A DNA stretch of 64,000 nt, from assembly GCA_016719225.1 (NCBI GenBank), contig JADKAN010000005.1, forward strand, positions 345,128 to 409,127, read 5' to 3'. A program made the position numbers and the translations under genes. The notes under the pieces were generated by a model, which saw only the letters and a program-made list of their open reading frames with translations, did not search any database and had not been told where the DNA came from. This document shows positions 25,733 through 36,452 of this stretch, in pieces; the stretch's first letter is position 1, and every line of letters begins with the position of its first letter. The stretch comes from Flavobacteriales bacterium. GTDB taxonomy: Bacteria; Bacteroidota; Bacteroidia; Flavobacteriales_F; PHOS-HE28.

Positions 25733-26763
25733 TTTGAAGCGGTTTCAGGTGCAATGACAGCACGTTGGGTCTTTACCGTTGCGGCATCGGTTGGTGGGGC
25801 GTCGTTACCGAAATGAGAGCGTACATAATTGATGACGGCCGCTATCTCCTCATCATTCAGGTTCGCTGCCTGCGATGGCATCGGACCATAATTGGGTCTT
25901 GCGCTATACCCACCCAGCACGATATCGACCATCTTTAGTGGATCCTTGTCGTTCACCACGGGACTTCCTGCCAGCGGAGGGAATGCGCCAGCGAGGCCCT
26001 TGGCATCCGGTTGGTGGCAAGCCGCGCAAACACTCGAGAAAACTGCTCCGCCGTCCACGGCCGGAGCTGCAGCCCCAGCCCCAGCGACCGCGGCGGCTAC
26101 GGGTTTACCATTGGCGCCCGGGGTGGCGATGAAGTCTTCCGGAGCCACTCCTTGGGGTAATGGCGCCTGTTTCAGGGAGATCAGATAAGCCACCAGGTCC
26201 TTCGCGCGTTCCGTTGCGATCACCTTGTGACCCGGGTGCTCCAGCTTGTCCGCAGGAACAGAAAGTACAAAATCATCCGGCTTTACCGCGGTGGAATCCA
26301 CCTCGGTGAAGAGCCATCCATAACGTGGCATGATCGATGCTTTTTCCACCATCCGAGGATTGTACAGATGCAGCATTTGCCATGCTTCGCTGCCCTTGCG
26401 CACGCCCACGTTGGTGAGGTCGGGCCCGGTGCGTTCACTGCCGAGCAATGATGGTGTGTTGTGCCAGATATCGGGACGCTTTTTGCTATAGTAATAGTCA
26501 CTCGGGATGGACGGGCGCGAACCCCAGGTCTTGTCCATTTCGATGTTGCGTACCTGTTGCGTGTGGCAACCAATGCAGCCCTCAGAGACATAGACATTAA
26601 GTCCGCGCTGCTCCTGTAGGGTCATTTTGGGCATGTCCGGTAGTGGTGAATTGTTGTCCTGCATGCTCAATGCAGGGGTGACGGCAACGCCCGTGCTCAG
26701 TAGCACGAAGCCCATCAACGCGACATTCACGAGGGTCGCATGGTCCTTATGGAAATTGATCAT
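25729..26763 (-). CDS. ccoO: cbb3-type oxidase subunit II (CcoO) fused to a cytochrome c domain
   Basis: 344 residues. Residues 1-~215 match CcoO: an N-terminal TM anchor (ATLVNVALMGFVLLSTGVAV), the haem site CIGCH (Cys63, Cys66, His67), then SERTGPDLTNVG and HLYNPRMVEKASIMPRYGWL, where the Met in SIMPRY is the likely axial ligand. After a Gly/Ala/Pro linker (~220-238) comes a second cytochrome c domain with CAACH (Cys246, Cys249, His250) and the axial-Met segment YGPMPSQA. A standard operon supplies extra haem c through CcoP; here the second haem domain is fused to CcoO. The gene is coupled by four-base overlaps to both neighbours. It should shuttle electrons to the binuclear centre in CcoN. 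Confidence 0.88.
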   Translation of the reverse strand: MINFHKDHATLVNVALMGFVLLSTGVAVTPALSMQDNNSPLPDMPKMTLQEQRGLNVYVSEGCIGCHTQQVRNIEMDKTWGSRPSIPSDYYYSKKRPDIWHNTPSLLGSERTGPDLTNVGVRKGSEAWQMLHLYNPRMVEKASIMPRYGWLFTEVDSTAVKPDDFVLSVPADKLEHPGHKVIATERAKDLVAYLISLKQAPLPQGVAPEDFIATPGANGKPVAAAVAGAGAAAPAVDGGAVFSSVCAACHQPDAKGLAGAFPPLAGSPVVNDKDPLKMVDIVLGGYSARPNYGPMPSQAANLNDEEIAAVINYVRSHFGNDAPPTDAATVKTQRAVIAPETASK

Positions 26764-28568
26764 AGCTCAGCGGGTATAGGATTTCCGATCTCGGATGGGA
26801 CGACAGGGAGTGGCTGGCGGACCATGGTGTAGAAATTCCAAGCGAAGATCCAGTGGGAGATGAACATCAGCGTGCCGCCGACCGCACGCCAGGTCCAGTA
26901 TCCCCGGGTAGCGATCACCGTGTCAATGAACGGTACACCTTCCACCCAAGCCATACCCTTCACCGTGCCGCCTGCCATCAGCGAAACGGTATAGGCGAAG
27001 AGACCGATGAAGGCGAGCCAGAAGTGCGCACCGACCAACAATTGCGAGGGTTCACGCCCGGTCATCTTAGGAAGCAGTGCATAGATGCAGGCCCAGAGGA
27101 TGAAGCAGATGATGCCGTACATCGTCATGTGTGAGTGCGCCACGTTGAAATCCGTGAAGTGCCATACGTTCTGCGTGAACCGGAAGGCTTGGAAACTGCC
27201 CTGGGAACTACCCACGAAGTAGAAGATCACACCCACGAGAAAGAACGGTAGCACATAGCTCTTGCCGATCGCGCTCCAACTGCCGCGCATGGTCATCAGG
27301 AAGTTCGTGGTGCCGGCGATCACCGGGATGAACATGCCCATACTGAAGACGATCGCCACGGTCTGTAACCACCAAGGCAGCGGCGAGAAGATGAAATGGT
27401 GCGTACCGATCATGGTGTAGAAGAGCATCTGCGTCCAGAATGCCAGCACACCCAAGGAATAGGAATAGATGGGCTTGTTGAGCGACGATGGCAGGTAGTA
27501 ATAAATGAGGCCCAGCGTGAACGTCATGAACCACATGCCCACGCCTTGGTGCATATAATAGCCCTGGGTGATCGTCTCACCCAGGCCATCCTGATAAAAG
27601 GGCAAGTAGGCGATGACGGTCAGCACGATGGTCCACACGAGGGAAGCCAGCAAGTACCAGTTGCTCACATAGATCTCAGGGATCTTGCGCCGTTTCACCG
27701 TAGCATAGAAATTCCGGAACGTGAGGATAAGGCCCAATGCGAAAGGCAACATCGCAGGCCATACATACTCGCGGTATTCGCCGCCACCGTTGTTGATGCC
27801 GGCCATCAGGCAGACATTACCTGCGATAACGGAAAAGTTGATGAGGCCGAATGCCCACCAGCCCCGCTTGTAACTGTGGATCTTCGTGGCTGAGGTCCGC
27901 GCGATCACGAAGTAGGCAAGGCCTATCATCGCCATGGAGGCCCAACCCCAGAAAACGGTATTGGTATGCACCGGACGTAAACGCCCGAAGGAGAGCCAAG
28001 CCACCTCGTCCAGGTCAGGCCAAATGAATTTCAGACCGAGATACTCGCCTACGGAAGTGCCGAAGAGCAGCCAGAAGGTGGAGGCTGCCAAGTACCAGAT
28101 GATCAATTGTTGCAAAGGCTTCGGCACATCCAGCCGGGCGCGGGAGTAGATCTTTTCATCCACGATCGGATTGTTAGGCTCACTGGTGGCTCCAGCTATC
28201 AAGGCTTTGTCGTCGAAGGCGGTGGCGCTACCGCCCAGCTCATTGCCCCGCAGGCGGTACTCCAAGGCTGCCTCATGCCGTGCGCGATCCTCATCACTGA
28301 TGCCTGTTCTCCCTTCTGCCACAGTGTGTTTTTCCTTGGTCTGTTGGATCAAGCGGCTCACCTTGGCCGCGATGATCAGAACGGCTACGAAAAGCACGAT
28401 GCCCAGTAGCACCATGGTGCCCACCACGCCCGGACTGCTCAACCAGCCCTCGGTCTTGGAGCTCTGCGCCATGGCGCCTTGCATCAGGCACAAAGCGATG
28501 GCCAAGAACGTTGGCCGTTGCAACCCATTCATCGGATACCAAGGTCCGGTTTTGGAATGTGAATTCAT
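26760..28568 (-). CDS. ccoN: cbb3-type cytochrome c oxidase catalytic subunit (CcoN-like)
   Basis: 602 residues. A signal-like segment (TFLAIALCLMQGAMAQ) and an extra TM helix (VGTMVLLGIVLFVAVLIIAA) precede the usual core. Conserved haem-copper features: low-spin haem ligand in RLRPVHTNTVFWG, CuB ligands His340 (YYMHQGVG) and His390-His391 (GTHHFIFSP), and the C-family tyrosine Tyr384, six residues before His390, which crosslinks in cbb3 oxidases. Haem ligands near the end lie in HFTDFNVAHSHMTMYG. Tyr384 argues for O2 reduction and against a classical NorB. The N-terminal extension, including an ~80-residue cytosolic loop, is unusual. The start overlaps the rrf2 stop (ATGA). Confidence 0.87.
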   Translation of the reverse strand: MNSHSKTGPWYPMNGLQRPTFLAIALCLMQGAMAQSSKTEGWLSSPGVVGTMVLLGIVLFVAVLIIAAKVSRLIQQTKEKHTVAEGRTGISDEDRARHEAALEYRLRGNELGGSATAFDDKALIAGATSEPNNPIVDEKIYSRARLDVPKPLQQLIIWYLAASTFWLLFGTSVGEYLGLKFIWPDLDEVAWLSFGRLRPVHTNTVFWGWASMAMIGLAYFVIARTSATKIHSYKRGWWAFGLINFSVIAGNVCLMAGINNGGGEYREYVWPAMLPFALGLILTFRNFYATVKRRKIPEIYVSNWYLLASLVWTIVLTVIAYLPFYQDGLGETITQGYYMHQGVGMWFMTFTLGLIYYYLPSSLNKPIYSYSLGVLAFWTQMLFYTMIGTHHFIFSPLPWWLQTVAIVFSMGMFIPVIAGTTNFLMTMRGSWSAIGKSYVLPFFLVGVIFYFVGSSQGSFQAFRFTQNVWHFTDFNVAHSHMTMYGIICFILWACIYALLPKMTGREPSQLLVGAHFWLAFIGLFAYTVSLMAGGTVKGMAWVEGVPFIDTVIATRGYWTWRAVGGTLMFISHWIFAWNFYTMVRQPLPVVPSEIGNPIPAEL

Positions 28569-28999
28569 ATCCTTAAACGTTTTGTTCCGTTGTGCAACCC
28601 TTGGGACAGACTGTGGACATCAGTGGTTTCCAAAATTGCGTTCAGCTCGTCCCTCACCTTGCTGAACTGTTCGTGCATAGGGCAGGGATCGTCGCGTTTG
28701 CAGAGCCCTAGGCCCATGGCACAATCATGGCGGAAAGCATCGTCGCCAACGGCCTCCATGACCATGCGTAGGTTCACTTTCCTGGCCTTTAATGGCGGTA
28801 GATCAAAGCCCCCATTGGGTCCGCGCTGCGAAGTCATGATGCCTGCCCGCGCCAGGTCCTGCATCACCTTGGCCGTGAAAGCTCTCGGTGCGCCAGTACG
28901 TTCCGCAATGTCGGCCAAAGTGAGCCGCTCACCGTTCTTCGAGGCGATCGCCACCACGACCGTGGCACGGAAAGCATATTCACAGGTCTTGGAGAACAT
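28565..28999 (-). CDS. Rrf2-family Fe-S regulator
   Basis: 144 residues. A winged-helix N-terminal half (MFSKTCEYAFRATVVVA, LTLADIAERTGAPRAFTAKVMQDL, GPNGGFDLPP in the wing) is followed by three cysteines: Cys93, Cys100 and Cys106 (CAMGLGLC then KRDDPCP). This is the cluster-ligand arrangement of IscR/NsrR-type proteins, with CX6CX5C spacing. It is the first gene of the oxidase operon and shares an ATGA overlap with ccoN, so regulator and target are made together. It may sense NO, O2 or iron-sulfur status; which one cannot be decided from sequence. A palindrome lies over its promoter region. Confidence 0.9.
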   Translation of the reverse strand: MFSKTCEYAFRATVVVAIASKNGERLTLADIAERTGAPRAFTAKVMQDLARAGIMTSQRGPNGGFDLPPLKARKVNLRMVMEAVGDDAFRHDCAMGLGLCKRDDPCPMHEQFSKVRDELNAILETTDVHSLSQGLHNGTKRLRI

Positions 29000-29019
29000 G
29001 TCGGCAAGTGACGTGGGGG

Positions 29020-29027
29020 CAAATGTA
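29020..29027 (-). promoter_or_regulatory. -7 box of the rrf2-ccoNO operon
   Basis: CAAATGTA on the plus strand reads TACATTTG on the minus strand, an exact TAnnTTTG box, 20 bases before the rrf2 start codon. Confidence 0.5.
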
Positions 29028-29039
29028 GGGCACGGTCCG

Positions 29040-29066
29040 TAATCAGGATGCCCACATCCTTAATTA
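29040..29066. promoter_or_regulatory. Inverted repeat, candidate Rrf2 operator
   Basis: TAATCAGGATG, four-base spacer ccca, CATCCTTAATTA: the inner AGGATG/CATCCT arms are perfect, the outer arms differ by a base. It covers the -33 position expected from the TACATTTG box, where a repressor would block the polymerase. Ownership by the Rrf2 protein is inferred from position only. Confidence 0.45.
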
Positions 29067-29186
29067 AAGGTCGCACAATGAAAACAGTTGCCGTTGTCCC
29101 TTTTTTGCGTGCTTGCAAGCGATCCTCATGGGTCGGTTTAAGGGAACTGAAATTTCGAATGTGCACCATTACCGAACTTCGCGACC

Positions 29187-32390
<3,204 letters not shown>

Positions 32391-32626
32391 TGAGGCTATG
32401 TAGATCGTTGACACATTCGCCGATGGGGTTAATTCAGCGCCGTGAGTCCCTTCTGCTTTGGACTACCATGCCAAGGACTGCGGGCCTAAATCGCTTGCAA
32501 GCGGTTGAACCAAGCAAAACATGATCAAAGACCGCTCGGTCCCATGTGCTTCTAATGCACAGAACGTCCAGGTCGACCGCAGATGGCTCCTTCTGCTAAT
32601 TCGACCAAGGTGCATAAACGCAAGAC

Positions 32627-32881
32627 ATGTCCAAACACAAACTCGACCTTCACGACATCTTCAATAAAGGAACAGAGATCGACCGTGCGTTGGACGAGGC
32701 GATGTTATTCTGCATCGATAGGCGGATCCCGCTGCTGGAGATCATTCCGGGGAAGGGAAGCGGCCAACTCAAAAAGAAGGTGATCCGGTACCTCCAGCAA
32801 CCACAAGTGAAGAAGCTGTACCACCGTATTGATAAGGACAGCGACAATTTCGGTCGGCTCTTCGTGCGCTTCAAGCATTGA
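32627..32881 (+). CDS. Small Smr-domain protein
   Basis: 84 residues, essentially one Smr domain: LDLHDIFNKGTEIDRALDEAM at the start, the signature IIPGKGSGQLKKKV, and the end LYHRIDKDSDNFGRLFVRF. Smr domains bind or nick branched or structured nucleic acids (MutS2 C-terminus, RNA endonucleases acting on stalled ribosomes). The HGxG-type motif appears as PGKGSG here. No partner such as MutS2 is nearby. The 236-base spacer upstream (32391-32626) shows only a small hairpin near 32487 and no gene. Confidence 0.8.
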   Translation: MSKHKLDLHDIFNKGTEIDRALDEAMLFCIDRRIPLLEIIPGKGSGQLKKKVIRYLQQPQVKKLYHRIDKDSDNFGRLFVRFKH

Positions 32882-32936
32882 ACTATTCTTGGCCGTTCCG
32901 TGATCGCATTCCAAGCGTTGGTGCAGCGGATCCGGT

Positions 32937-32944
32937 TAACTTTG
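32937..32944 (+). promoter_or_regulatory. -7 box of the HGEPGHDC lipoprotein gene
   Basis: TAACTTTG, an exact TAnnTTTG box, with a TTG 16 bases upstream (32918-32920) as a possible -33 element; the ATG follows 47 bases later. Confidence 0.5.
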
Positions 32945-32991
32945 CGGTCTCGCGGACACTCCCTTCATCATCCTCATTTTCAGCTTTTAGC

Positions 32992-33405
32992 ATGACCAGG
33001 ACCGGATCTCTTTTCAACGGTATCGCATTCTCAACTGCCCTGCTTCTCGCAGGTTGCACCGGATCCTCGGCCCCCGCTGCTTTGAGCCCTGCTTCGCCCG
33101 CTGCTGCAACCGAAGCCTTGGTCCCTATGGAAGCTCCTTCCCAATTGCAGGGATCCGAGACTCCGAACGCTGTGACCGCCCAACTCAATCCGCCCCATGG
33201 CGAGCCTGGTCACGATTGTGCGATACCTGTGGGTGCCCCGTTGGATGGCAGCGGTAGCGCTGGGAATAACACGATGATGCCAACGCCCGCTCCAGCCCCG
33301 ATGCCAGTAGCGGATCCCGTAACTGGCAAGGGTATGCTGAACCCTGCTCACGGTGAACCCGGACATGATTGTGCAGTTCCGGTAGGCAGCCCCCTTCCGG
33401 GTTAG
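32992..33405 (+). CDS. Lipoprotein with two HGEPGHDC repeats
   Basis: 137 residues from ATG 32992; the open frame upstream has no signal. MTRTGSLFNGIAFSTALLLAGC gives lipobox LAGC. The mature part is low-complexity (Ala/Pro/Ser) and contains two copies of a 20-residue motif: LNPPHGEPGHDCAIPVGAPL and LNPAHGEPGHDCAVPVGSPL. This His/Cys motif occurs in many uncharacterised Bacteroidota lipoproteins and looks like a metal or redox site, but no function is established to my knowledge. A short hydrophilic spacer joins the copies. Translation ends 32 bases before the next gene's ATG. Confidence 0.78.
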   Translation: MTRTGSLFNGIAFSTALLLAGCTGSSAPAALSPASPAAATEALVPMEAPSQLQGSETPNAVTAQLNPPHGEPGHDCAIPVGAPLDGSGSAGNNTMMPTPAPAPMPVADPVTGKGMLNPAHGEPGHDCAVPVGSPLPG

Positions 33406-33437
33406 TTACCGGTCAGTTCGCGGGTTCGCATCGAATA

Positions 33438-34154
33438 ATGGCCATGCCGAACTTGCGTACCTGGGTGCTCCTCATGGCGTTGATCAGAACGGCTCTCTTG
33501 ATCGTCGGAGGTTTGACAGCCGTGATGCTGGTACTTGCATTCACGCGCATGCCTTTTGATGCGCACCGCTGGTTGGGAACAGCCGGTGGACTTTGCAACG
33601 GAATTCCGGACGCCGTTATAGTCTTAGGCGGAAGTGGAATGCCCAGTGGCCCGGAGCTGATGCGCTGCGATCTTGCTGCGGACCTGGCACACAGCTATAA
33701 TGGTGTACAGGTGGTGCTGTTATTGCCTCAGGATACGGGCTTGGCGGCAGCGATGCAGCAGGAATTGGTCACGAAGGGTGTGGCGCCGGAGAAGATCGTA
33801 GCAGTGCTGAATGGCCGGAATACACGAGAGCAGGCACTCGACCTTTTAGCGGACAATAGCGCCTGGGTGGATCGGAACATCACACTGGTCACCGCGCCCG
33901 AGAACATGTACCGTTCCCTGCTCACCTTCCGAAAGGCTGGTTTCATGCACGTGTGCGGAAGCCCTGCGTTCGACCATGCACTGTTCGACGACCTTCGGTA
34001 CGCACATGGAGGAATAGGAGGAAAAGCCTACGTCCCCGACGTCTCGAACAACATGGACCTCCGCTACGACTTCTGGAACCGGCTGAAACTGGAGATCACG
34101 TGCATACGCGAATACACTGCCCTTGCCTATTACAAATTGAACGGTTGGATCTGA
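33438..34154 (+). CDS. YdcF/SanA-like DUF218 membrane protein
   Basis: 238 residues from ATG 33438; a second ATG at 33444 is equally possible. One N-terminal TM helix (LIRTALLIVGGLTAVMLVLAF) then a DUF218 Rossmann-like domain on the outer face: DAVIVLGGSGMPSGPELMRCD, VVLLLPQDTG, GRNTREQALDLL (the family's N-T-x-E box) and LVTAPENMYRSLLTFRKAGF. Proteins of this type (SanA, YdcF, ElyC) act in envelope integrity or lipid-carrier recycling; a precise reaction is not known. A ~60-residue C-terminal extension includes CIREYTALAYYKL. Confidence 0.82.
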   Translation: MAMPNLRTWVLLMALIRTALLIVGGLTAVMLVLAFTRMPFDAHRWLGTAGGLCNGIPDAVIVLGGSGMPSGPELMRCDLAADLAHSYNGVQVVLLLPQDTGLAAAMQQELVTKGVAPEKIVAVLNGRNTREQALDLLADNSAWVDRNITLVTAPENMYRSLLTFRKAGFMHVCGSPAFDHALFDDLRYAHGGIGGKAYVPDVSNNMDLRYDFWNRLKLEITCIREYTALAYYKLNGWI

Positions 34155-34228
34155 ATGGCCCTCCGTGGGTCTCGCGGTAAGAAAACTTCGGGACCCGCGC
34201 CAGATCCGGCTCTGCTGAGCTCGCGAAT

Positions 34229-34390
34229 TCACTCTTTGATCACCTCCGCCTTGGGATAGCGCTCTTTCCAAAAAGCGAGCGCCTTGGCATTCTTCACCAT
34301 CACGATGGTGCGCGAATCCAAGCGGACCTTCACGGGTTTGCCCTCACGCACCGGTGCGGTTAAAATGAGGTGCTTTCTGCGCGTTGCCAT
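34229..34390 (-). CDS. 53-residue protein, paralogue A (FWKERYPxAEVI family)
   Basis: 53 residues from ATG 34388-34390. The sequence starts MATRRKHLILTAPVREG, has the core VKVRLDSRTIVMVKNAKAL and ends AFWKERYPKAEVIKE. It aligns without major gaps with the 53-residue protein at 38476, with identity concentrated in KVRLD-RTI and AFWKERYP-AEVI. No signal peptide, TM helix or known domain is visible. It is basic at the N-terminus and acidic at the end, so it could be a small ribosome- or nucleic-acid-associated protein, which is speculation. It converges with the YdcF-like gene. Confidence 0.7.
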   Translation of the reverse strand: MATRRKHLILTAPVREGKPVKVRLDSRTIVMVKNAKALAFWKERYPKAEVIKE

Positions 34391-34568
34391 GGATGGACCG
34401 GGATTGTGCCTGTAAAAGTGGACCTTAACTGTAAGGAACCGGCAATAATCGTGCAAAATAATCAAAAAATCGGAATTGGCAAGTGAAGCAGCCTTGCCTC
34501 GGAAGCAACAGCGACAAAAATTCTGCTTGAGCTTTGGGGCGGAATACCCGTTTTGAGCTTCACGCAAA

Positions 34569-34602
34569 AAAATGGGCGACCCTGGAAAGGGTCGCCCATT
34601 TT
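34569..34602. terminator. Bidirectional terminator
   Basis: AAAATGGGCGACCCT (34569-34583) / AGGGTCGCCCATTTT (34588-34602), a 15-bp stem with A-run and T-run on the flanks. It ends the minus-strand T9SS cargo gene (stop at 34619). Confidence 0.85.
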
Positions 34603-34618
34603 AGAAAACAGTACTAGC

Positions 34619-36292
34619 TTACTTGTTCACTACCACACGGAACTTGGAACGGTTGCCGTTCTCAAAGGTCATGTTGAACAGGTAGCTGCCAGCGTTGAAG
34701 TCCTGCAGGTCCATGATGAGCTTGTTGTCGCTACCCACGGTCACTTGCTTGTTCAGCACCTGAGCGCCTTTGGCATCGAACACCGTAAGGGTGGCCTTGC
34801 CGCTGTTGCCCTTCATTGGGATCGTAAGGGACTTAGCAGTAGGATTCGGGTACGGGGTCAAGTTCTCCACGTTGTTCTCACGGATACCGATAGAGGCATC
34901 TTGCATACCAACGGCGATAGTCGTGGTGATGTCTGTACCGAAGCCGAGTGTGTAGAACTGGGTCCCGTCATCAAGGATAGATCCGATCTCACCGTTGATG
35001 AGGTTGTTATGCAGGTAGTTGACACCTGAGCCAGTTCCCATGTAAACGTCAGCAGAGTTCGTGGACACACAGAACAAATACACTTGATTGTCCACCAAGG
35101 TCTGCTCCTCGTTCAATGGAATGAATACAGGCAACTCATCCGAAAGGGAATCGCCGTATACGTATGCGCCGTCCATGATCAGATCGAGGTTGTCGAATGT
35201 GGCATTTGTAGTGGTCGTCACCGCATCGTTCCACAGATAAAAGTGTGCATCAAGTTGCTGACCCAACATGTTACCGGGATTGGTGTAGGTAGCTGCAGCC
35301 CAAAAGCCGCTAACTTTTACCTTGTGTGCCTGCGGATCGCTGAAACGGGTGCACAGCTGCCAAGTACTGATACCTGTTGGCTTGTAGAAATTGTTCTGTA
35401 CCGGGAAATTGGTGGTCGGGTCGATCGGAGCATAGGTGAACAATGTGTCGAACACCATCGAAGCCGTGAACGTGTTATCGGATTCGTACTCGTCCGTGTT
35501 CCCATACAACACAGAGTAGGTCAGTTCATACGTCCCATCGAAGCTGGCTTGAGTGAAAGCGGGAAGCTGGAAATACGCGCTATCAGCATTCGCAATAGAG
35601 ACAGGGGAGGATGTTTGATCGTATACAGAAGTACCGTTGTGCATCACTTTAGCATTCAACGATACACCCGTTTGATCAGCACTACCGAAGTTCACCACCC
35701 AGCTTCCAACAGGGAAAGTGAAGTTGTCGGCCAAGATCTTAGGATAAGCTGCATAAGTAGGATTCAACACCCCCTTCTTTTCCACGGCCAAGTTGTTGGC
35801 GTAAAGGCTTTGAACAGTACCGATGTACATTTCTACAGTTCCTGCCATTACTGCATCATGGATATTCGCTCCATCCGCTTGGCCGATCATCACAGTAGGG
35901 ATGGAAACGGCGGCGCCATTAGCACCGCCACCCATGGCAATGGGGGCACCGGGAATGTTGTTGACGATAACAACACCTATAGCTCCAGCATCTTGCGCTG
36001 TAAGAGCCTTCAGGCCAAATTCGCAAGTTCCACGGTATAAGATAGCGATCTTTCCGCTAACATCGGCTGCATTGGTCAAAGGGGTGCAACCAGTAGAATC
36101 TTGTCCGATCACCGCAAACTGTTGCACGGCATTGGCCAAAATGTTCAAGTCAGGGTTCAATCCCCAATCAGTAGGGGTGGTAAATTCCAAGGGACCAGCG
36201 AGATCGCTCGGTTGCAGGACCAACGTGGTCACTTGTGCCTGGGCTGCCATCGCGGACGCCAGCAAGCCTACCATGAGTAGGGATTTCTTCAT
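34619..36292 (-). CDS. T9SS cargo with protease-associated (PA) domain
   Basis: 557 residues from ATG 36290-36292 (MKKSLLMVGLLASAMAAQAQ signal peptide); the longer frame upstream is not a signal. Residues ~45-170 form a PA domain (KIAILYRGTCEFGLKALTAQ, AGAIGVVIVNN, IPTVMIGQADG), usually a protein-interaction or substrate-gating lid on secreted proteases; no protease domain follows. Residues ~175-470 are beta-rich with an Ig-like repeat pattern. The final ~85 residues are a type A T9SS signal: LTPYPNPTAKSLTI, TLTVFDAKGAQVLNK, LDLQDFNAGSYLFNM-type end and KFRVVVNK. It should be exported to the cell surface. An exact -7 box lies upstream. Confidence 0.88.
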   Translation of the reverse strand: MKKSLLMVGLLASAMAAQAQVTTLVLQPSDLAGPLEFTTPTDWGLNPDLNILANAVQQFAVIGQDSTGCTPLTNAADVSGKIAILYRGTCEFGLKALTAQDAGAIGVVIVNNIPGAPIAMGGGANGAAVSIPTVMIGQADGANIHDAVMAGTVEMYIGTVQSLYANNLAVEKKGVLNPTYAAYPKILADNFTFPVGSWVVNFGSADQTGVSLNAKVMHNGTSVYDQTSSPVSIANADSAYFQLPAFTQASFDGTYELTYSVLYGNTDEYESDNTFTASMVFDTLFTYAPIDPTTNFPVQNNFYKPTGISTWQLCTRFSDPQAHKVKVSGFWAAATYTNPGNMLGQQLDAHFYLWNDAVTTTTNATFDNLDLIMDGAYVYGDSLSDELPVFIPLNEEQTLVDNQVYLFCVSTNSADVYMGTGSGVNYLHNNLINGEIGSILDDGTQFYTLGFGTDITTTIAVGMQDASIGIRENNVENLTPYPNPTAKSLTIPMKGNSGKATLTVFDAKGAQVLNKQVTVGSDNKLIMDLQDFNAGSYLFNMTFENGNRSKFRVVVNK

Positions 36293-36358
36293 TGTTGGAG
36301 GGGTTTTGGTTTTTGTTTTAACGGTCACCTCAAAGCGGTCTTCGCTTTTCGGTTGCTA

Positions 36359-36366
36359 CAAAGATA
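36359..36366 (-). promoter_or_regulatory. -7 box of the PA-domain T9SS cargo
   Basis: CAAAGATA on the plus strand, TATCTTTG on the minus strand, an exact TAnnTTTG box 66 bases before the ATG. A TTG on the minus strand sits 25 bases upstream of it, a little longer than usual spacing. Confidence 0.45.
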
Positions 36367-36452
36367 ACGATCCCGGGCACTTGGATGTTCGCAACGTTCT
36401 TATCCACCGATTTCACTTCCTTTCAGGTCGTCGAGGTTAACCTTGCACTCCC

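Noticed and set aside
26760..28568. Nitric oxide reductase (NorB) identity for the CcoN-like protein
   Set aside because: Tyr384 is present six residues before the His pair and a CuB-type His340 is conserved, unlike NorB, which lacks the tyrosine and has a Glu in that helix.
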